Shown here: positions 1 to 12,000 of the stretch, in pieces | How the letters are laid out: each line of letters opens with the position of its first letter | Position numbering within the stretch: position 1 is the stretch's first letter | From: Bactrocera neohumeralis | Lineage: Eukaryota > Arthropoda > Insecta > Diptera > Tephritidae | Direction of reading: 5' to 3' | Length of the DNA stretch: 64,000 nucleotides | NCBI RefSeq assembly: GCF_024586455.1 | Contig: NC_065922.1 | Span: 31,120,089-31,184,088 of the forward strand | Program-made: the position numbers and the translations under genes | Notes under the pieces: generated by a model | The model's input: only the letters and a program-made list of their open reading frames with translations | Databases searched by the model: none | Told to the model about the DNA's origin: nothing

Positions 1-549
1 CACATACACGCATACATATGCATCGTGCACTTGTTGCATTACCTCTCATTGCAATTGCGAAAACAAACAAACAAACAAAAAGCAAAACAAGCGGAAAGTT
101 AATGAGAGCATAAGTGACAAATGTGTCACACCATAAAGCGCGCTGCCACATTGATCGCAGTCGTCGTCTCCGTTTTTAATTTAATCAAATAAATGTTACT
201 CATACGACATGTCGGCCAGCAGCGACGATTAGACGGAAGAGTAGGTAATTAGCAGGGCATCTGTAAATAAGAAATACTTACGTGCTTTGAAAAAACTAGT
301 CTCAACTAGCTATAGCATAAACTTTTGAAAGTGAAATTGATTTCCATCAAGCAGAATAGCTGGATTCTAAACATCCACCAATTGTGAAAAAATTAGCATT
401 TGGATTAAATACTAATAAAAGACTCGGCTGCCATTCCTTCCACATAAAATTTATTTAAGTTTTTAGGAAACACCTGCTGCTTCTGCATATATGTATAGGT
501 GAATAACCTATGGATTTCACGAAAACTTTAAATATTGAGTGTATCTCCT
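1..549. other. AT-rich non-coding DNA, no feature recognised
   Basis: Short A-rich runs (AAAC repeats near 60-80) and no long open frame. I see no gene, RNA or transposon end here. Confidence 0.6.
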
Positions 550-660
550 AACCACTTTTTTATATCCTAAACCGGGTATATTAAGTTTGACACGAAGTTT
601 GTAACACCTAGAAGGAAGCGTCGGAGACGAGAGAACGTTTACCATGACGATATCATTTAC
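550..660 (+). repeat. 5' scrap of a dispersed repeat (repeat family D2)
   Basis: The stretch with GGGTATATTAAGTTTG, ACGAAGTTTGTAACACC and GAAGGAAGCGTCGGAGAC resembles the start of a very common fly dispersed repeat. A partly overlapping piece (CTTCGGAGACCCTATAAAG) is present at about 49,010 in this window, which supports repeat status. The family assignment is from memory. It is non-coding and truncated after about 110 bp. Confidence 0.5.
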
Positions 661-1352
661 CCGGCGAATTTAAATACATTTTCGGGGTGCTTTTTTGTCA
701 CAATTTATACACATATGTATGTTGTGCATAGTATAAATTTATATCAAAACACTGGTTGCCCCTATATTGTTACACACATTACGCACATTTTCATTTGCGT
801 TCTATTCTGCAGCTGAGTTTGTGACGCCACATAACGCTGACTTTTATAATCGTCAACATTTAAGCGCGACAATTATTGCATGCTATACAAAAATAAAGCA
901 AAGGTATATTTACTATTTCTTTTTCTCGGAGAATGCACTTATTGGCTAATTGAGCATTGAGCATTTCCGATAATTTCGTAACGCGCTCTCAATAGGTCAA
1001 GCACGACCACAAACTGCAAAAATTTGACTTTAAATAATTAAATATGCAAATAGTAGCAATTTATTGATTGCCATTAAAAATATAAGTAAAAGAAAACGCA
1101 ACAATTTCGTCAGCCAACATTAAAAAGTATTTGTTTGGTTGACAAAATAACTGGAAATTTAGTGTAAAAAATAATTGGTGTTATTGAATGGTTCAGCAGC
1201 AGACTGGCTTAAGTTTGTTAATGAAATATTATTATAGAAACTTTTTCTATTTAAGAAATCAACCAATTTTGTAGAAAATTGTGTTATTTATTGAAACATA
1301 TTTCAACTAAAAATGAACTAAAAGAGACTTATATTAAATAGCGAGAATCTAG
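661..1352. other. AT-rich non-coding DNA before the satellite
   Basis: One 60-codon frame at 767-949 has no recognisable domain and looks like chance. No inverted flank clearly matching the far side of the satellite array was found immediately outside the array. Confidence 0.55.
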
Positions 1353-4300
1353 CCACAGCTTTTAGGCCCTGAAACGGTTTAGGCTACAGCTTTTGTGGAT
1401 AGGCCCTGCAACGGTTTTAGGTACAGCTTTTGTAGGCCCTGAAACGGTTTAGGCTACAGCTTTTGTGGATAGGCCCTGAAACGGTTTAGGGTACAGCTTT
1501 TCTGGATAGGCCCTGAAACGGTTTAGGCTACAGCTTTTGTGGATAGGCCCTGAAACGGTTTAGGGTACAGCTTTTCTGGATAGGCCCTGAAACGGTTTAG
1601 GGCTACAGCTTTTCTGGATAGGCCCTGAAACGGTTTAGGGTACAGCTTTTCTGGATAGGCCCTGAAACGGTTTAGGCTACAGCTTTTGTGGATAGGCCCT
1701 GCAACGGTTTAGGGTACAGCTTTTGTGGATAGGCCCTGAAACGGTTTAGGGCACAGCGTTTCTGGATAGGCCCTGCAACGGTTTAGGGTACAGCTTTTCT
1801 GGATAGGCCCTGCAACGGTTTAGGCTACAGCTTTTCTGGATAGGCCCTGCAACGGTTTAGGGTACAGCTTTTGTGGATAGGCCCTGCAACGGTTTAGGGT
1901 ACAGCTTTTCTGGATAGGCCCTGCAACGGTTTAGGGTACAGCTTTTATGGATAGGCCCTGCAACGGTTTAGGGTACAGCTTTTCTGGATAGGCCCTGCAA
2001 CGGTTTAGGCTACAGCTTTTGTGGATAGGCCCTGCAACGGTTTAGGGTACAGCTTTTCTGGATAGGCCCTGAAACGGTTTAGGGTACAGCTTTTGTGGAT
2101 AGGCCCTGCAACGGTTTAGGCTACAGCTTTTCTGGATAGGCCCTGCTACAGATAAGGGTACAGTTTTTCTGGGTAGGCCCTGCTACGGTTTAGGGTACAG
2201 CTTTTGTGGATAGGCCCTGCAACGGTTTAGGGTACAGCTTTTCTGGATAGGCCCTGCAACGGTTTAGGGTACAGCTTTTGTGGATAGGCCCTGCAACGGT
2301 TTAGGTACAGCTTTTGTGGATAGGCCCTGCAACGGTTTTAGGTACAGCTTTTGTGGATAGGCCCTGCAACGGTTTAGGGTACAGCTTTTCTGGATAGGCC
2401 CTGCTACGGTTTAGGGTACAGCTTTTGTGGATAGGCCCTGCAACGGTTTAGGTACAGCTTTTGTGGATAGGCCCTGCAACGGTTTAGGTACAGCTTTCTG
2501 GATAGGCCCTGAAACGGTTTAGGGTACAGCTTTTCTGGATAGGCCCTGCAACGGTTTAGGGTACAGCTTTTCTGGATAGGACCTGCTACGGTTTAGGGTA
2601 AAGCTTTAGTGGATAGGCCCTGCAACGGTTTTAGGTACAGCTTTTCTGGATAGGCCCTGAAACGGTTTAGGGTACAGCTTTTCTGGATAGGCCCTGCTAC
2701 GGTTTAGGGTACAGCTTTTGTGGATAGGCCCTGCAACGGTTTAGGGTACAGCTTTTCTGGATAGGCCCTGCAACGGTTTAGGTACAGCTTTTCTGGATAG
2801 GCCCTGCAACGGTTTAGGGTACAGCTTTTGTGGATAGGCCCTGCTACGGTTTACGGTACAGCTTTTGTGGATAGGCCCTGCAACGGTTTAGGATACAGCT
2901 TTTCTGGATAGGCCCTGCAACGGTTTAGGGTACAGCTTTTCTGGATAGGCCCTGCAACGGTTTAGGCTACAGCTTTTCTGGATAGGCCCTGCAACGGTTT
3001 AGGGTACAGCTTTTCTGGATAGGCCCTGAAACGGTTTTAGGCTACAGCTTTTGTGGATAGGCCCTGCAACGGTTTAGGGTACAGCTTTTCTGGATAGGCC
3101 CTGCAACGGTTTAGGGTACAGCTTTTGTGGATAGGCCCTGCAACGGTTTTAGGTTCAGCTTTTCTGGATAGGCACTGCTACGGTTTAGGGTACAGCTTTT
3201 GTGGATAGGCCCTGCAACGGTTTAGGCTACAGCTTTTGTGGATAGGCCCTGCAACGGTTTAGGGTACAGCTTTTCTGGATAGGCCCTGCAACGGTTTAGG
3301 GTACAGCTTTTCTGGATAGGCCCTGCAACGGTTTAGGGTACAGCTTTTCTGGATAGGCCCTGCAACGGTTTAGGTACAGCTTTTCTGGATAGGCCCTGCA
3401 ATGGTTTAGGGTACAGCTTTAGTGGATAGGCCCTGCAACGGTTTTAGGTACAGCTTTTCTGGATAGGCCCTGCAACGGTTTAGGGTACAGCTGCAAAACG
3501 GTTTAGGGTACAGCTTTTCTGGATAGGCCCTGAAACGGTTTTAGGTACAGCTTTTCTGGATAGGCCCTGCAACGGTTTAGGGTACAGCTTTTCTGGATAG
3601 GCCCTGAAACGGTTTAGGGTACAGCTTTTCTGGATAGGCCCTGCTACGGTTTAGGGTACAGCTTTTCTGGATAGGCCCTGAAACGGTTTAGGCTACAGCT
3701 TTTGTGGATAGGCCCTGCAACGGTTTTAGGTACAGCTTTTGTGGATAGGCCCTGCAACGGTTTTAGGTACAGCGTTTCTGGATAGGCCCTGAAACGGTTT
3801 AGGCTACAGCTTTTGTGGATAGGCCCTGCAACGGTTTTAGGTACAGCTTTTCTGGATAGGACCTGCTTCGAATTAGGGTACAGCTTTTGTGAATAGGCCC
3901 TGCAACGGTTTAGGGTACAGCTTTTCTGGATAGGCCCTGCAACGGTTTAGGGTACAGCTTTTGTGGATAGGCCCTGAAACGGTTTAGGCTACAGCTTTTG
4001 TGGATAGGCCCTGCAACGGTTTAGGGTACAGCTTTTCTGGATAGGCCCTGCAACGGTTTAGGGTACAGCTTTTCTGGATAGGCCCTGCAACGGTTTTAGG
4101 TACAGCTTTTCTGGATAGGCCCTGCAACGGTTTAGGGTACAGCTTTTGTGGATAGGCCCTGAAACGGTTTAGCTACAGCTTTTGTGGATAGGCCCTGAAA
4201 CGGTTTAGGGTACAGCTTTTGTGGATAGGCCCTGAAACGGTTTAGGGTACAGCTTTTCTGGATAGGCCCTGCAACGGTTTAGGCTACAGCTTTTGTGGAT

Positions 4301-4425
4301 AGGCCCTGCAACGGTTTAGGCTACAGCTTTTCTGGATAGGCCCTGAAACGGTTTAGCTACAGCTTTTGTGGATAGGCCCTGCAACGGTTTAGCTACAGCT
4401 TTTGTGGATAGGCCCTGAAACGGTT
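1353..4425 (+). repeat. Left arm of giant inverted tandem array (~37-bp satellite)
   Basis: About 80 head-to-tail copies of a ~37-bp monomer built from GGATAGGCCCTG, then (A/C/T)AACGGTTTAGGG and TACAGCTTTT. Units vary at a few fixed places: CTGG or GTGG before ATAGG, CTGA/CTGC/CTGT before the AACGG block, and GGGTACAG, GGCTACAG or GGTACAG, which makes some units 36 bp. All units in this arm run in one direction. Because 37 is not a multiple of 3 and the unit contains TAG, frames through it are artefacts. The arm is about 3.07 kb. Dense variation between neighbouring units argues against a purely collapsed assembly repeat. Confidence 0.97.
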
Positions 4426-4440
4426 TTCAGCTGTAGTCTT
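4426..4440. other. Orientation-switch point (palindrome centre) of the satellite
   Basis: The left arm ends in CCTGAAACGGTT, then 15 bp (TTCAGCTGTAGTCTT) follow, then AACCGTTTCAGGG begins the same monomer in reverse complement. The spacer itself contains broken pieces of the monomer (CAGCTGTAG). This is the only orientation switch seen in the array. Confidence 0.93.
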
Positions 4441-6730
4441 AACCGTTTCAGGGCCTATCCACAAAAGCTGTAGCCTAAAACGTTTCAGGGCCTATCCAGA
4501 AACGCTGAATCTAAAACCGTTGCAGAGCCTATCCACAAAAGCTGTACCCTAAACCGTTTCAGGGCCTATCCATAAAAGCTGTACCCTAAACCGTTTCAGG
4601 GCCTATCCTTAAAAGCTGTACCCTAAACCGTTGCAGGGCCTATCCAGAAAAGCTGTACTTAAAACCGTTGCAGGGTCTATCCAGAATAGGCTGTACCTAA
4701 ACCGTTTAGGGCCTATCACAAAAGCTGTACCTAAACCGTTGCAGGGCTATCCACAAAACCTAAACCGTTTCAGGGCCTATCCAAAAAAGCTGTACCTAAA
4801 CCGTTGAAGGGCCTATCCACAAAAGTGTAGCCTAAACCGTTGCAGGGCCTATCCACACTGTTTAACCAGGAAAGCTGTACCTTAAACCGTTTCAGGGCCT
4901 ATCCAGAAAGCTGTACCTAAACCGTTGCAGGGCCTATCCAGACTCGCTGTACCCTAAACCGTTGCAGGGCCTATCCACAAAAGCTGTACCCTAAACCGTT
5001 TCAGGGCCTATCCAGAAAAGCTGTACCTAAAACCGTTGCAGGGCCTGTCCACTAAAGCTGTACCCTAAACCGTAGCACGTCCTATCCAGAAAAGCTGTAC
5101 CCTAAACCGTTGCAGGGCCTATCCAGAAACGCTGTACCTAAAGCTGTACCCTAAACCGTTGCAGGGCCTATCCAGAAAAGCTGTACCTAAAACCGTTGCA
5201 GGGCCTATCCACAAAAGCTGTAGCTAAATTGTTTCAGGGCCTATCCACAAAAGCTGTACCCTAAACCGTTGCAGGGCCTATCCAGAAAAGCTGTACCCTA
5301 AACCGTTGCAGGGCCTATCCAGAAAAGCTGTACCCTAAACCGTTGCAGGGCCTATCCAGAAAAGCTGTACCCTAAACCGTTGCAGGGCCTATCCACAAAA
5401 GCTGTACCCTAAAACCGTTGCAGGGCCTATCCAGAAAAGCTGTACCCTAAACCGTTGCAGGGCCTATCCAGAAAAGCTGTACCCTAAACCGTTGCAGGGC
5501 CTATCCAGAAAAGCTGTACCTAAACCGTTGCAGGGCCTATCCACTAAAGCTGTACCCTAAACCGTTTCAGGGCCTATCCAGAAAAGCTGTACCCTAAACC
5601 GTTGCAGGGCCTATCCAGAAAAGCTGTACCTAAAACCGTTTGCAGGGCCTATCCAGAAAAGCTGTACCTAAAACCGTTGCAGGGCCTATCCAGAAACGCT
5701 GTACCTAAAACCGTTGCAGGGCCTATCCAGAAAAGCTGTAGCTAAAACCGTTTCAGGGCCTATCCACAAAAGCTGTACCCCTAAACCGTTTCAGGGCCTA
5801 TCCACAAAAGCTGTACCCTAAACCGTTGCAGGGCCTATCCATAAAAGCTGTACCCTAAACCGTTGCAGGGCCTATCCAGAAAAGCTGTACCTAAAACCGT
5901 TGCAGGGCTTATCCATAAAAGCTGTACCCGAAACCGTTTCAGGGGCTATCCAGAAAAGCTCTACCCTAAACCGTAGCAGGGCTTATCCATAAAAGCTGTA
6001 CCCTAAACCGTTGCAGGGCCTATCCAGAAAAGCTGTACCCTAAACCGTTGCAGGGCCTATCCAGAAAAGCTGTACCTAAAACCGTTGCAGGGCCTATCCG
6101 TAAAAGCTGTACCCTAAACCGGTGCAGGGCCTATCCAGAAAAGCTGTACCCTAAACCGGTGCAGGGCCTATCCAGAAACGCTGTAGGGCCTATCCAGAAA
6201 CGCTGTAGCTAAAACCGTTGCAGGGCCTATCCAGAAAAGCTGTACCCTAAACCGTTGCAGGGCCTATCCAGAAACGCTGTAGCTAAAACCGTTGCAGGGC
6301 CTATCCAGAAAAGCTGTACCCTAAACCGTTGCAGGGCCTATCCAGAAAAGCTGTACCCTAAACCGGTGCAGGGCCTATCCACAAAAGCTGTGGCTAAAAC
6401 CGTTTCAGGGCCTATCCACAGAAGCTGTACCCTAAACCGGTGCAGGGCCTATCCACGAAAGCTGTACCTTAAACCGGTGCAGGGCCTATCCACAAAAGCT
6501 GAACCCTAAACCGTTGCAGGGTCCATTCAGGAATGCTGTACCCTAAACCGTTGCAGTGCCTATCCGTAAAAGCTGTGCCTTGAACCGCTTCAGGGCCTAT
6601 CCGTAAAAGCTGTACCCTAAACCGGTGCAGGGCCTATCCGTAAAAGCTGTACCCTAAACCGTTGCAGGGCCTATCCAGAAACGTTGTACCTAAAACCATT
6701 GCTGGGCCTGTGCAGAAAAGCAGTACCTAG
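4441..6730 (-). repeat. Right arm of giant inverted tandem array (same ~37-bp satellite, reversed)
   Basis: About 60 copies of the same monomer in reverse complement, read as CCTAAACCGTTGCAGGGCC followed by TATCCAGAAAAGCTGTAC. The arm is shorter (~2.29 kb) and more degraded than the left arm, especially at 4600-4900 and 6500-6730, where units carry small deletions and substitutions. An 84-codon frame at 6255-6509 is simply the satellite translated and is not a gene. The two arms together could fold into a very long hairpin. Confidence 0.96.
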
Positions 6731-6754
6731 AGTATAATTGCTAGATAAGGAAAT

Positions 6755-7016
6755 ATATCGTCACCTAAAATGCAAAATGTGTCACCAAAAAATTCGAAAC
6801 TATATTTTATATTACTTACAATTCACTACATCATATTACGTATATGTTGCATAAAATTTGCAGCTTCAATTGACAGTTATAACCAATATATAACCACTTT
6901 ATAACCAAAACTAAAATTTTGTTTCAATGTGAGTGGTTTCTATTATGTCGTTTTTTCTTCGTCTGTAAACTTATGAAAAGTGATGTTATGTTATTTTGAA
7001 TTTTAGGTGACGATAT
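6755..7016. repeat. MITE-like inverted-repeat element, ~262 bp
   Basis: ATATCGTCACCTAAAA at 6755-6770 is matched exactly by its reverse complement at 7001-7016. The match extends inward (TGCAAAAT against TTCAAAAT) to about 24 bp with one mismatch. The interior is AT-rich and non-coding. I see no clear target duplication, so the superfamily is unassigned. It lies directly outside the satellite array and could instead be part of a larger compound element. Confidence 0.5.
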
Positions 7017-9154
7017 GTATATTAATGTAATTATGACATTGTCAGCGGAAACTTAGCGACTTTAAAAGCGTGTAAAAATTTCAAAATAAATTTAAAAAAT
7101 ATGTTAATTAAATTTTAAACAATTTTTGTATGCTAATTAATTTTAATTAATTTAAATTTTTTTCTCTCTCTCTCATTACAGCCACTTCTTTAGTGCGAAT
7201 AGCAACGTGAGTGCCACTGAATACTAAACTAAGATGCTTCAACATCCTCCAACACCATATACATGCAAGCCACATACATACATATCTACAACTACAATCT
7301 GCAAGCAACCAACATACAAATATACAAGACGCACATAAAAGCAATAAGTAGATTACACAAAAAACACGATTCCACACACACACAATGCTCAGTCATTTGT
7401 ACACACAAATACACACACTCATGAGATGACATGAGTTGAGATTCCTTTGCAATGCAGCCACATAACGGTATGCCACTGCGTTCTTTACACATTAAGACAG
7501 GTGTAGAGACGCACTGTGACATGCCTTAATAAAATTATTGAAATAAATAAATATTTTACACATTAACTTCGATATCAAAACGCGAATTTTATACATATTT
7601 CAACTATAGTATGTATGTATACAAATGTTTTAAGGGTTAAGAAATAATTATACATAAATAAAGTTAACTGAGATTGGAGGAAAATAAAAAACAAAAAGAA
7701 AAACGCAAAGTCTACAAATTATCGAAAAAATATAAATAAAAAATAAATAAAAACAAAATGCAACAACAACACTCCATTAAAAGTAATGCCTACAAATCAA
7801 AATGCGCAAAGTTAACATTCTAAAAAAGAAATACATTTTTTAACACCATATAAAAAAAAAAAATAAAATATTATTAAAAAAATATAAAAATAAAGGGAGT
7901 TGAGCTTGTGAATTTCAAATCTATTAGTTTTTTGCTAATGAGAGTAAAAATAAGTAAAAACAAAAACAAATACTGAAACTATACATTTTCATATACAATT
8001 ACTATAGAAAACAAAAACAAAAAGGAAAAGCAAGCAAAAAAAATTGAAAACACTAAATGAGCATTCAATTTTTTTTATATACATACATACATATTAAAAT
8101 AAGAGTTGTGATCATTGATTAAGAAATTTATTATTATTGATACTGGTAGCGTTTTACTCGTAACGGCTGCTGAACGCGGCGCCGCTGATTAGGGTAAAAA
8201 CAGTTAATGCTTATAAAGACATTTGCAAACACACACAAACACATACATGATAATAATCATCGTCATAAACAACAATAATGCTAAACGAAACTAAGCAAAG
8301 TACAGAGCAGCGAATTATACTTTGAAATACTTTGATGGCGTAACGCATACTGCTTCTACTACATACAAACAACAACAAAACTGCTTATTGAAAATTATAC
8401 TTTTAAATTAATTTAATTAAATTTTTTTATTTTGAAATTTTTTTCGTAAATGTAAGCGATTTTATTTAGCATACCCTTTTTTATAATTTAATTAAATAAA
8501 AAAAAATAGTTTCATATTTAATTTTAGCGCAATTTTTTGATTTTTTTTTATAAAAAATGTACTAAACATGTTGATGAAAGTGAAGCGAATTCAACTAATT
8601 TTTTTTGGTTAGCATTTTAGCTTATAATCTCTATTATAAAAGCACGCGAAATATGAGTATTTTTCGCAATTAGCCAGTAAGCGCTTTGAATATAATATAT
8701 ATGTATTTACTTTAAAGTTTATTCAACTTTTTTTTTAGTTGTATTTTTAATTATTTGAGATACATATATAAATTAATTTATAAAAATAAAGACTCAGAAG
8801 CAATAACGGTAAATATATATGTATAAGAATGTATAAAGGCGACGATATAACAAAAAATGTGTGTAGCATGCCAAGCAGTTGACTTCGTTTTAACAAGCGC
8901 ACGCTGAGAAGTGAGTACTTTGGAGTTATGCTATTTTTTGTTAATAGAACGATAAATACATTTTAAATATACACATATATATTTTTTTAGATAATAATTA
9001 AGTTAATTATTATGAAAGACGAACATTTGAATAAAGAAGAACAACTGAATTTCAATAATAAACGAGTGTTATTTATTTATGGGGTTTTTAGAAGAAAATT
9101 TTGAATTCAAAATGAGGTGTTCGATCAAATTCCCTTACGAATGTTATCCTGGAA
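7017..9154. other. AT-rich non-coding stretch with simple repeats
   Basis: Long A/T tracts, a CA-rich patch near 7375-7415 and (CATA)n near 8080-8095. Two short minus-strand cysteine-rich frames around 7147-7522 come from CA/TG and ACAT repeats on the other strand. No gene, RNA or transposon end was recognised. Confidence 0.6.
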
Positions 9155-10010
9155 TCAAAAACAAACTATTTTGATAGCAAATAACGCTTTAAAAAAAATC
9201 CCAACCTGATTATTACCCTGGAATCCAAAAATGGCAAAAAGGCTTCCAAGAAAGCTTCCTATCCATGATGAGCCCCAGATATTTCCGCAATTTGCAAAAG
9301 AAATGAGAAGTTTGGGGTTTGATTCAATTCCAAGACCGTTCAGAGCAGTTACGACTGCTTCCGCCAGTACATTATTGAAAGCTCCTTCAATATCAAAGAC
9401 GGTCCCAACAGCAAATTCTTTGATCCTATTGGCTTCCTCAAGCCTTGGCACGATAGTATGCAGGGTAATATCCACCGACTTCCTTTTACAATAAGCATGT
9501 TGCGCTCCTGATAAATGGTCCCTCCGAAGGTGCCTCCTTATGTACCAGTCCATGAGTCTCTGCACAGTTTTTGGTAAGAAGGAGGAGAAGGTGATGGGCC
9601 GGAAGTTCTTGGCCGGAACGTGAGAGTCCCCAATCAGCCTTCGGGATGAACGTAACTCTGACCCGGTTCCAGGACCCTGGGCTGTAACCCGGTCTTATGC
9701 ACTTCACTTAGATAGGTGCCAACGTTCCTTGCATGATACCTTAGTGCATACTGCAGCTGCGTTGGTATGATGCCATCCGGTCCCGCGGATTTAAATGGGT
9801 TTAACGAATTCATCGCCAAGGGCAAGGAAGACGTATTGCTCGGGAAGGTGAGACGAGGATACGCCTGAACCTAAAGTACTCATGACAGCACTCCACTTTT
9901 TTGCAGAAGCTTTTCCATGAAGTCCACTTTGCCTTTCTTAACTCGGAATTGAATATTGCAGGTCCCGTTTTACGCAACGGTCAGTCGTCAGTTGACCCAC
10001 TACGGGGCTT
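9155..10010 (-). mobile_element. Decayed LINE reverse transcriptase fragment (LOA/jockey-like)
   Basis: Read on the minus strand in broken frames, the order is that of a non-LTR reverse transcriptase. About 9900-10000 gives an FCKK-type segment. 9634-9825 gives NPFKSAGPDGIIPTQLQ, the RT entry motif K(S)aGPDGI. 9486-9707 gives GSWNRVRVTFIPKAD. 9155-9565 gives QHAYCKRKSVDITLHTI and GTVFDIEGAFNNV, where the RT motif A aspartate is the first D of DIEGAF. The YADD region is absent. At least two frameshifts separate the blocks. DIEGAFNN with the QHAY motif is typical of LOA, jockey and R1 relatives. LOA is a guess, based partly on the LINE at 25.2 kb. It is a dead fragment with 3' sequence missing. 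Confidence 0.8.
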
Positions 10011-10059
10011 GTTGAATAAACGTCTGCAGGAAGCTCTGTTTTCCTAGAGTTCCATAGTT

Positions 10060-10615
10060 CACCTGTGAGGTTTCTCTCTAACCTTCGGCAGACACTGGAC
10101 AGGACTTTTTTCAGTGACCAGCGTAGTTTTACACGTCGCGCTGAAGATTTCGACCCATCCGTACATCATGTCGGTGATGATCAATGTTTCCAACCCCGTC
10201 ACGCGTGGGAGAGTTTGTGGAGCCTTTTGCTGTACATTGAATTGGTGAATGTAATCGTTGTTCATGAACAATTTGTGGATGTTCTGCGCACCAGAATCGA
10301 CAGTTGTTTTTATTCACCGCACCACTCAGAAGAAAGAAAGCCTCATTGGAGAAAATATTTTCATAAAAAATCGTTACCGTTTTGAAGGTGTTCCAAGGCA
10401 AAATCAACAAATTTATGACGTTTACGGTCAATGTCTTCAGTTCATGAGTGAGAACAATTTTATACTGATGAAAGCCCAATTATTCTTTCTCAAAATCCGC
10501 CAGGTTGCGGTTTAAGACAGTCCAAATTCTTGAGAACGTCTTAGTATCGACAAATTGCTGTCTTCAGCAACACCTGCCTGAAGGGCAGCAATACTTTATA
10601 TTATTGGCTCTTGAA
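10060..10615 (-). mobile_element. Decayed maT/mariner-type transposase fragment
   Basis: The minus-strand frame 10129-10479 contains FYENIFSNEAFFLLSGAV and NKNNCRFWCAEHPQIVHEQ. This matches the first catalytic block of maT-like (DDxD) transposases, family form FSDEAHFWLNGYVNKQNCR, with the expected D changed to N (FSNEAFF). Upstream on the same strand a RRSQEFGLS-like helix-turn-helix remnant is visible near 10530-10580. Downstream sequence is shifted out of frame and no TIR is visible. It is a different lineage from the maT copies at 24.2 and 46.4 kb, judging by its divergent residues. Confidence 0.75.
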
Positions 10616-12000
10616 CAATGCGATGAATAGCGAGCACAGGATGATAATTACGACCATAAAATGGCAAAAGCAAACGAAAAATTAAAAATGGCCGAAACGA
10701 CACGGCTTTACTTCTATATTTACCGTCCTAGTTAACCGTGCAAAAAGTAGATCAAATGTGCGTATAACCATTTTCATAATAATTTGAAATTCAGCTATTC
10801 AGCAGCACAGCAAAAATCGATTTCTTAGACAATTGAATTTAATAAAGGATTTTAAATAGTACAAAAATCAACGTACGGCCGCTAAGACTTTGAAGACAAC
10901 TCTTGGTAAGTCAAAAATTATCTTCCTTCATTTCGTGCCTTTATGGCATATGCCATGTGGCGTGTGTGTATTGTGTAATGAAATATTTTGTTTACTTTTG
11001 TATCGCTTGTGCCCAAGCACCCATTGCATCAAATTAGTGCATTCGGAGCGTTATCTCCTATAAAGACAAAACCCCGACAAAGCAAAACAAAAACAAATAA
11101 TAGTTGCAACATTGACGGCGGCAAGCATGAGCCGTCACACATACTGTCAAAGTAAAAAAAAAAAAAAATACTAATAAACATTAAAAAAGTGCGGGCGGTG
11201 CGAGCAAAGCGCTAGAAATACAAAAAATACAAACAAAATTGTGTAGATATGCGATTTTATCTCGCCACAACGTGCGGCAATGCATCACATTGCGATATTT
11301 GATCTTTACGTGAGACCAAACAATTGTGGACACCGAGGGGAGAGGAAGGAGCAAGAAGTGCGCCTCGACATATTGGTATCACCTCTCAAGTGTACACTCA
11401 CACATATAACTAAATACGACTACAACTGTTTATGTATTCATTTAAAGTACAGTAGAAAGTAATATACGGATATTATTTGTATGTGTGTGTGTACTTACAT
11501 ATATATGTATGTATGTACATATATCCATATCTATTTATTTGCCTGCGGTCATGTTGACGTGACGTTTCATCTTCCTGGCGACGGCACGTAATCCAAATCA
11601 GAATTCATAATCCAGTCCAATAAAGTAAAGTCCAGCACTGGGAGACGGCCTCCTTATGACATTTGTAGGTGTGTGGGACACGTGTTGCAATAAGAAATCA
11701 TTCGAAAAAAGAACGTGTTATTTTTTGGTATTATTTATCTTTATGAGTCTTTAATTTGTGCGTTTTTTATTAGCTGTTTTGCTTTTATTTATTTTATTTT
11801 TGTAGTTATGCAAACAAATTTTGTAAGTAAATATTTAAGCAGTTTTGACAAGTTAGGGATGTACTTTTTGAAACCTAGTAACTAATTATTCGATATGGAG
11901 GTGGTCCTATCAGAGAAAGACTTTCATGTAGAAATAATATATTTATGTGTCTAGGACCAATTATTTTGCAAAGATGTTAGTTCTTACAAACTAACGGGTG
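10616..12000. other. Non-coding DNA, no feature recognised
   Basis: Mostly unique-looking AT-rich sequence with a poly-A run near 11155-11168 and short TATG runs near 11480-11520. The 60-codon frame at 11280-11462 has no recognisable domain. Confidence 0.5.

Noticed and set aside
1353..4425. TTTAGGG inside every satellite unit, the plant-type telomere heptamer.
   Set aside because: It is one part of a 37-bp unit and not a run of heptamers. Flies do not use TTTAGGG telomeres, so this is coincidence.
6255..6509. 84-codon frame with repeated KLYPKPVQGL-like peptide, looking like a repeat protein.
   Set aside because: It is the satellite translated through three frames, and the repetition of the peptide follows from the 37-bp unit.
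1353..6730. Regularly spaced repeats resembling a CRISPR array.
   Set aside because: There are no unique spacers (units are contiguous), the context is eukaryotic, and the orientation flips.
7147..7522. Two cysteine-rich minus-strand frames with apparent membrane segments.
   Set aside because: They come from CA/TG and ACAT simple repeats read on the other strand; no start context or homologous domain was seen.
9231..9494. Plus-strand 87-codon frame.
   Set aside because: It is the antisense of the minus-strand LINE RT text, which carries the recognisable motifs.
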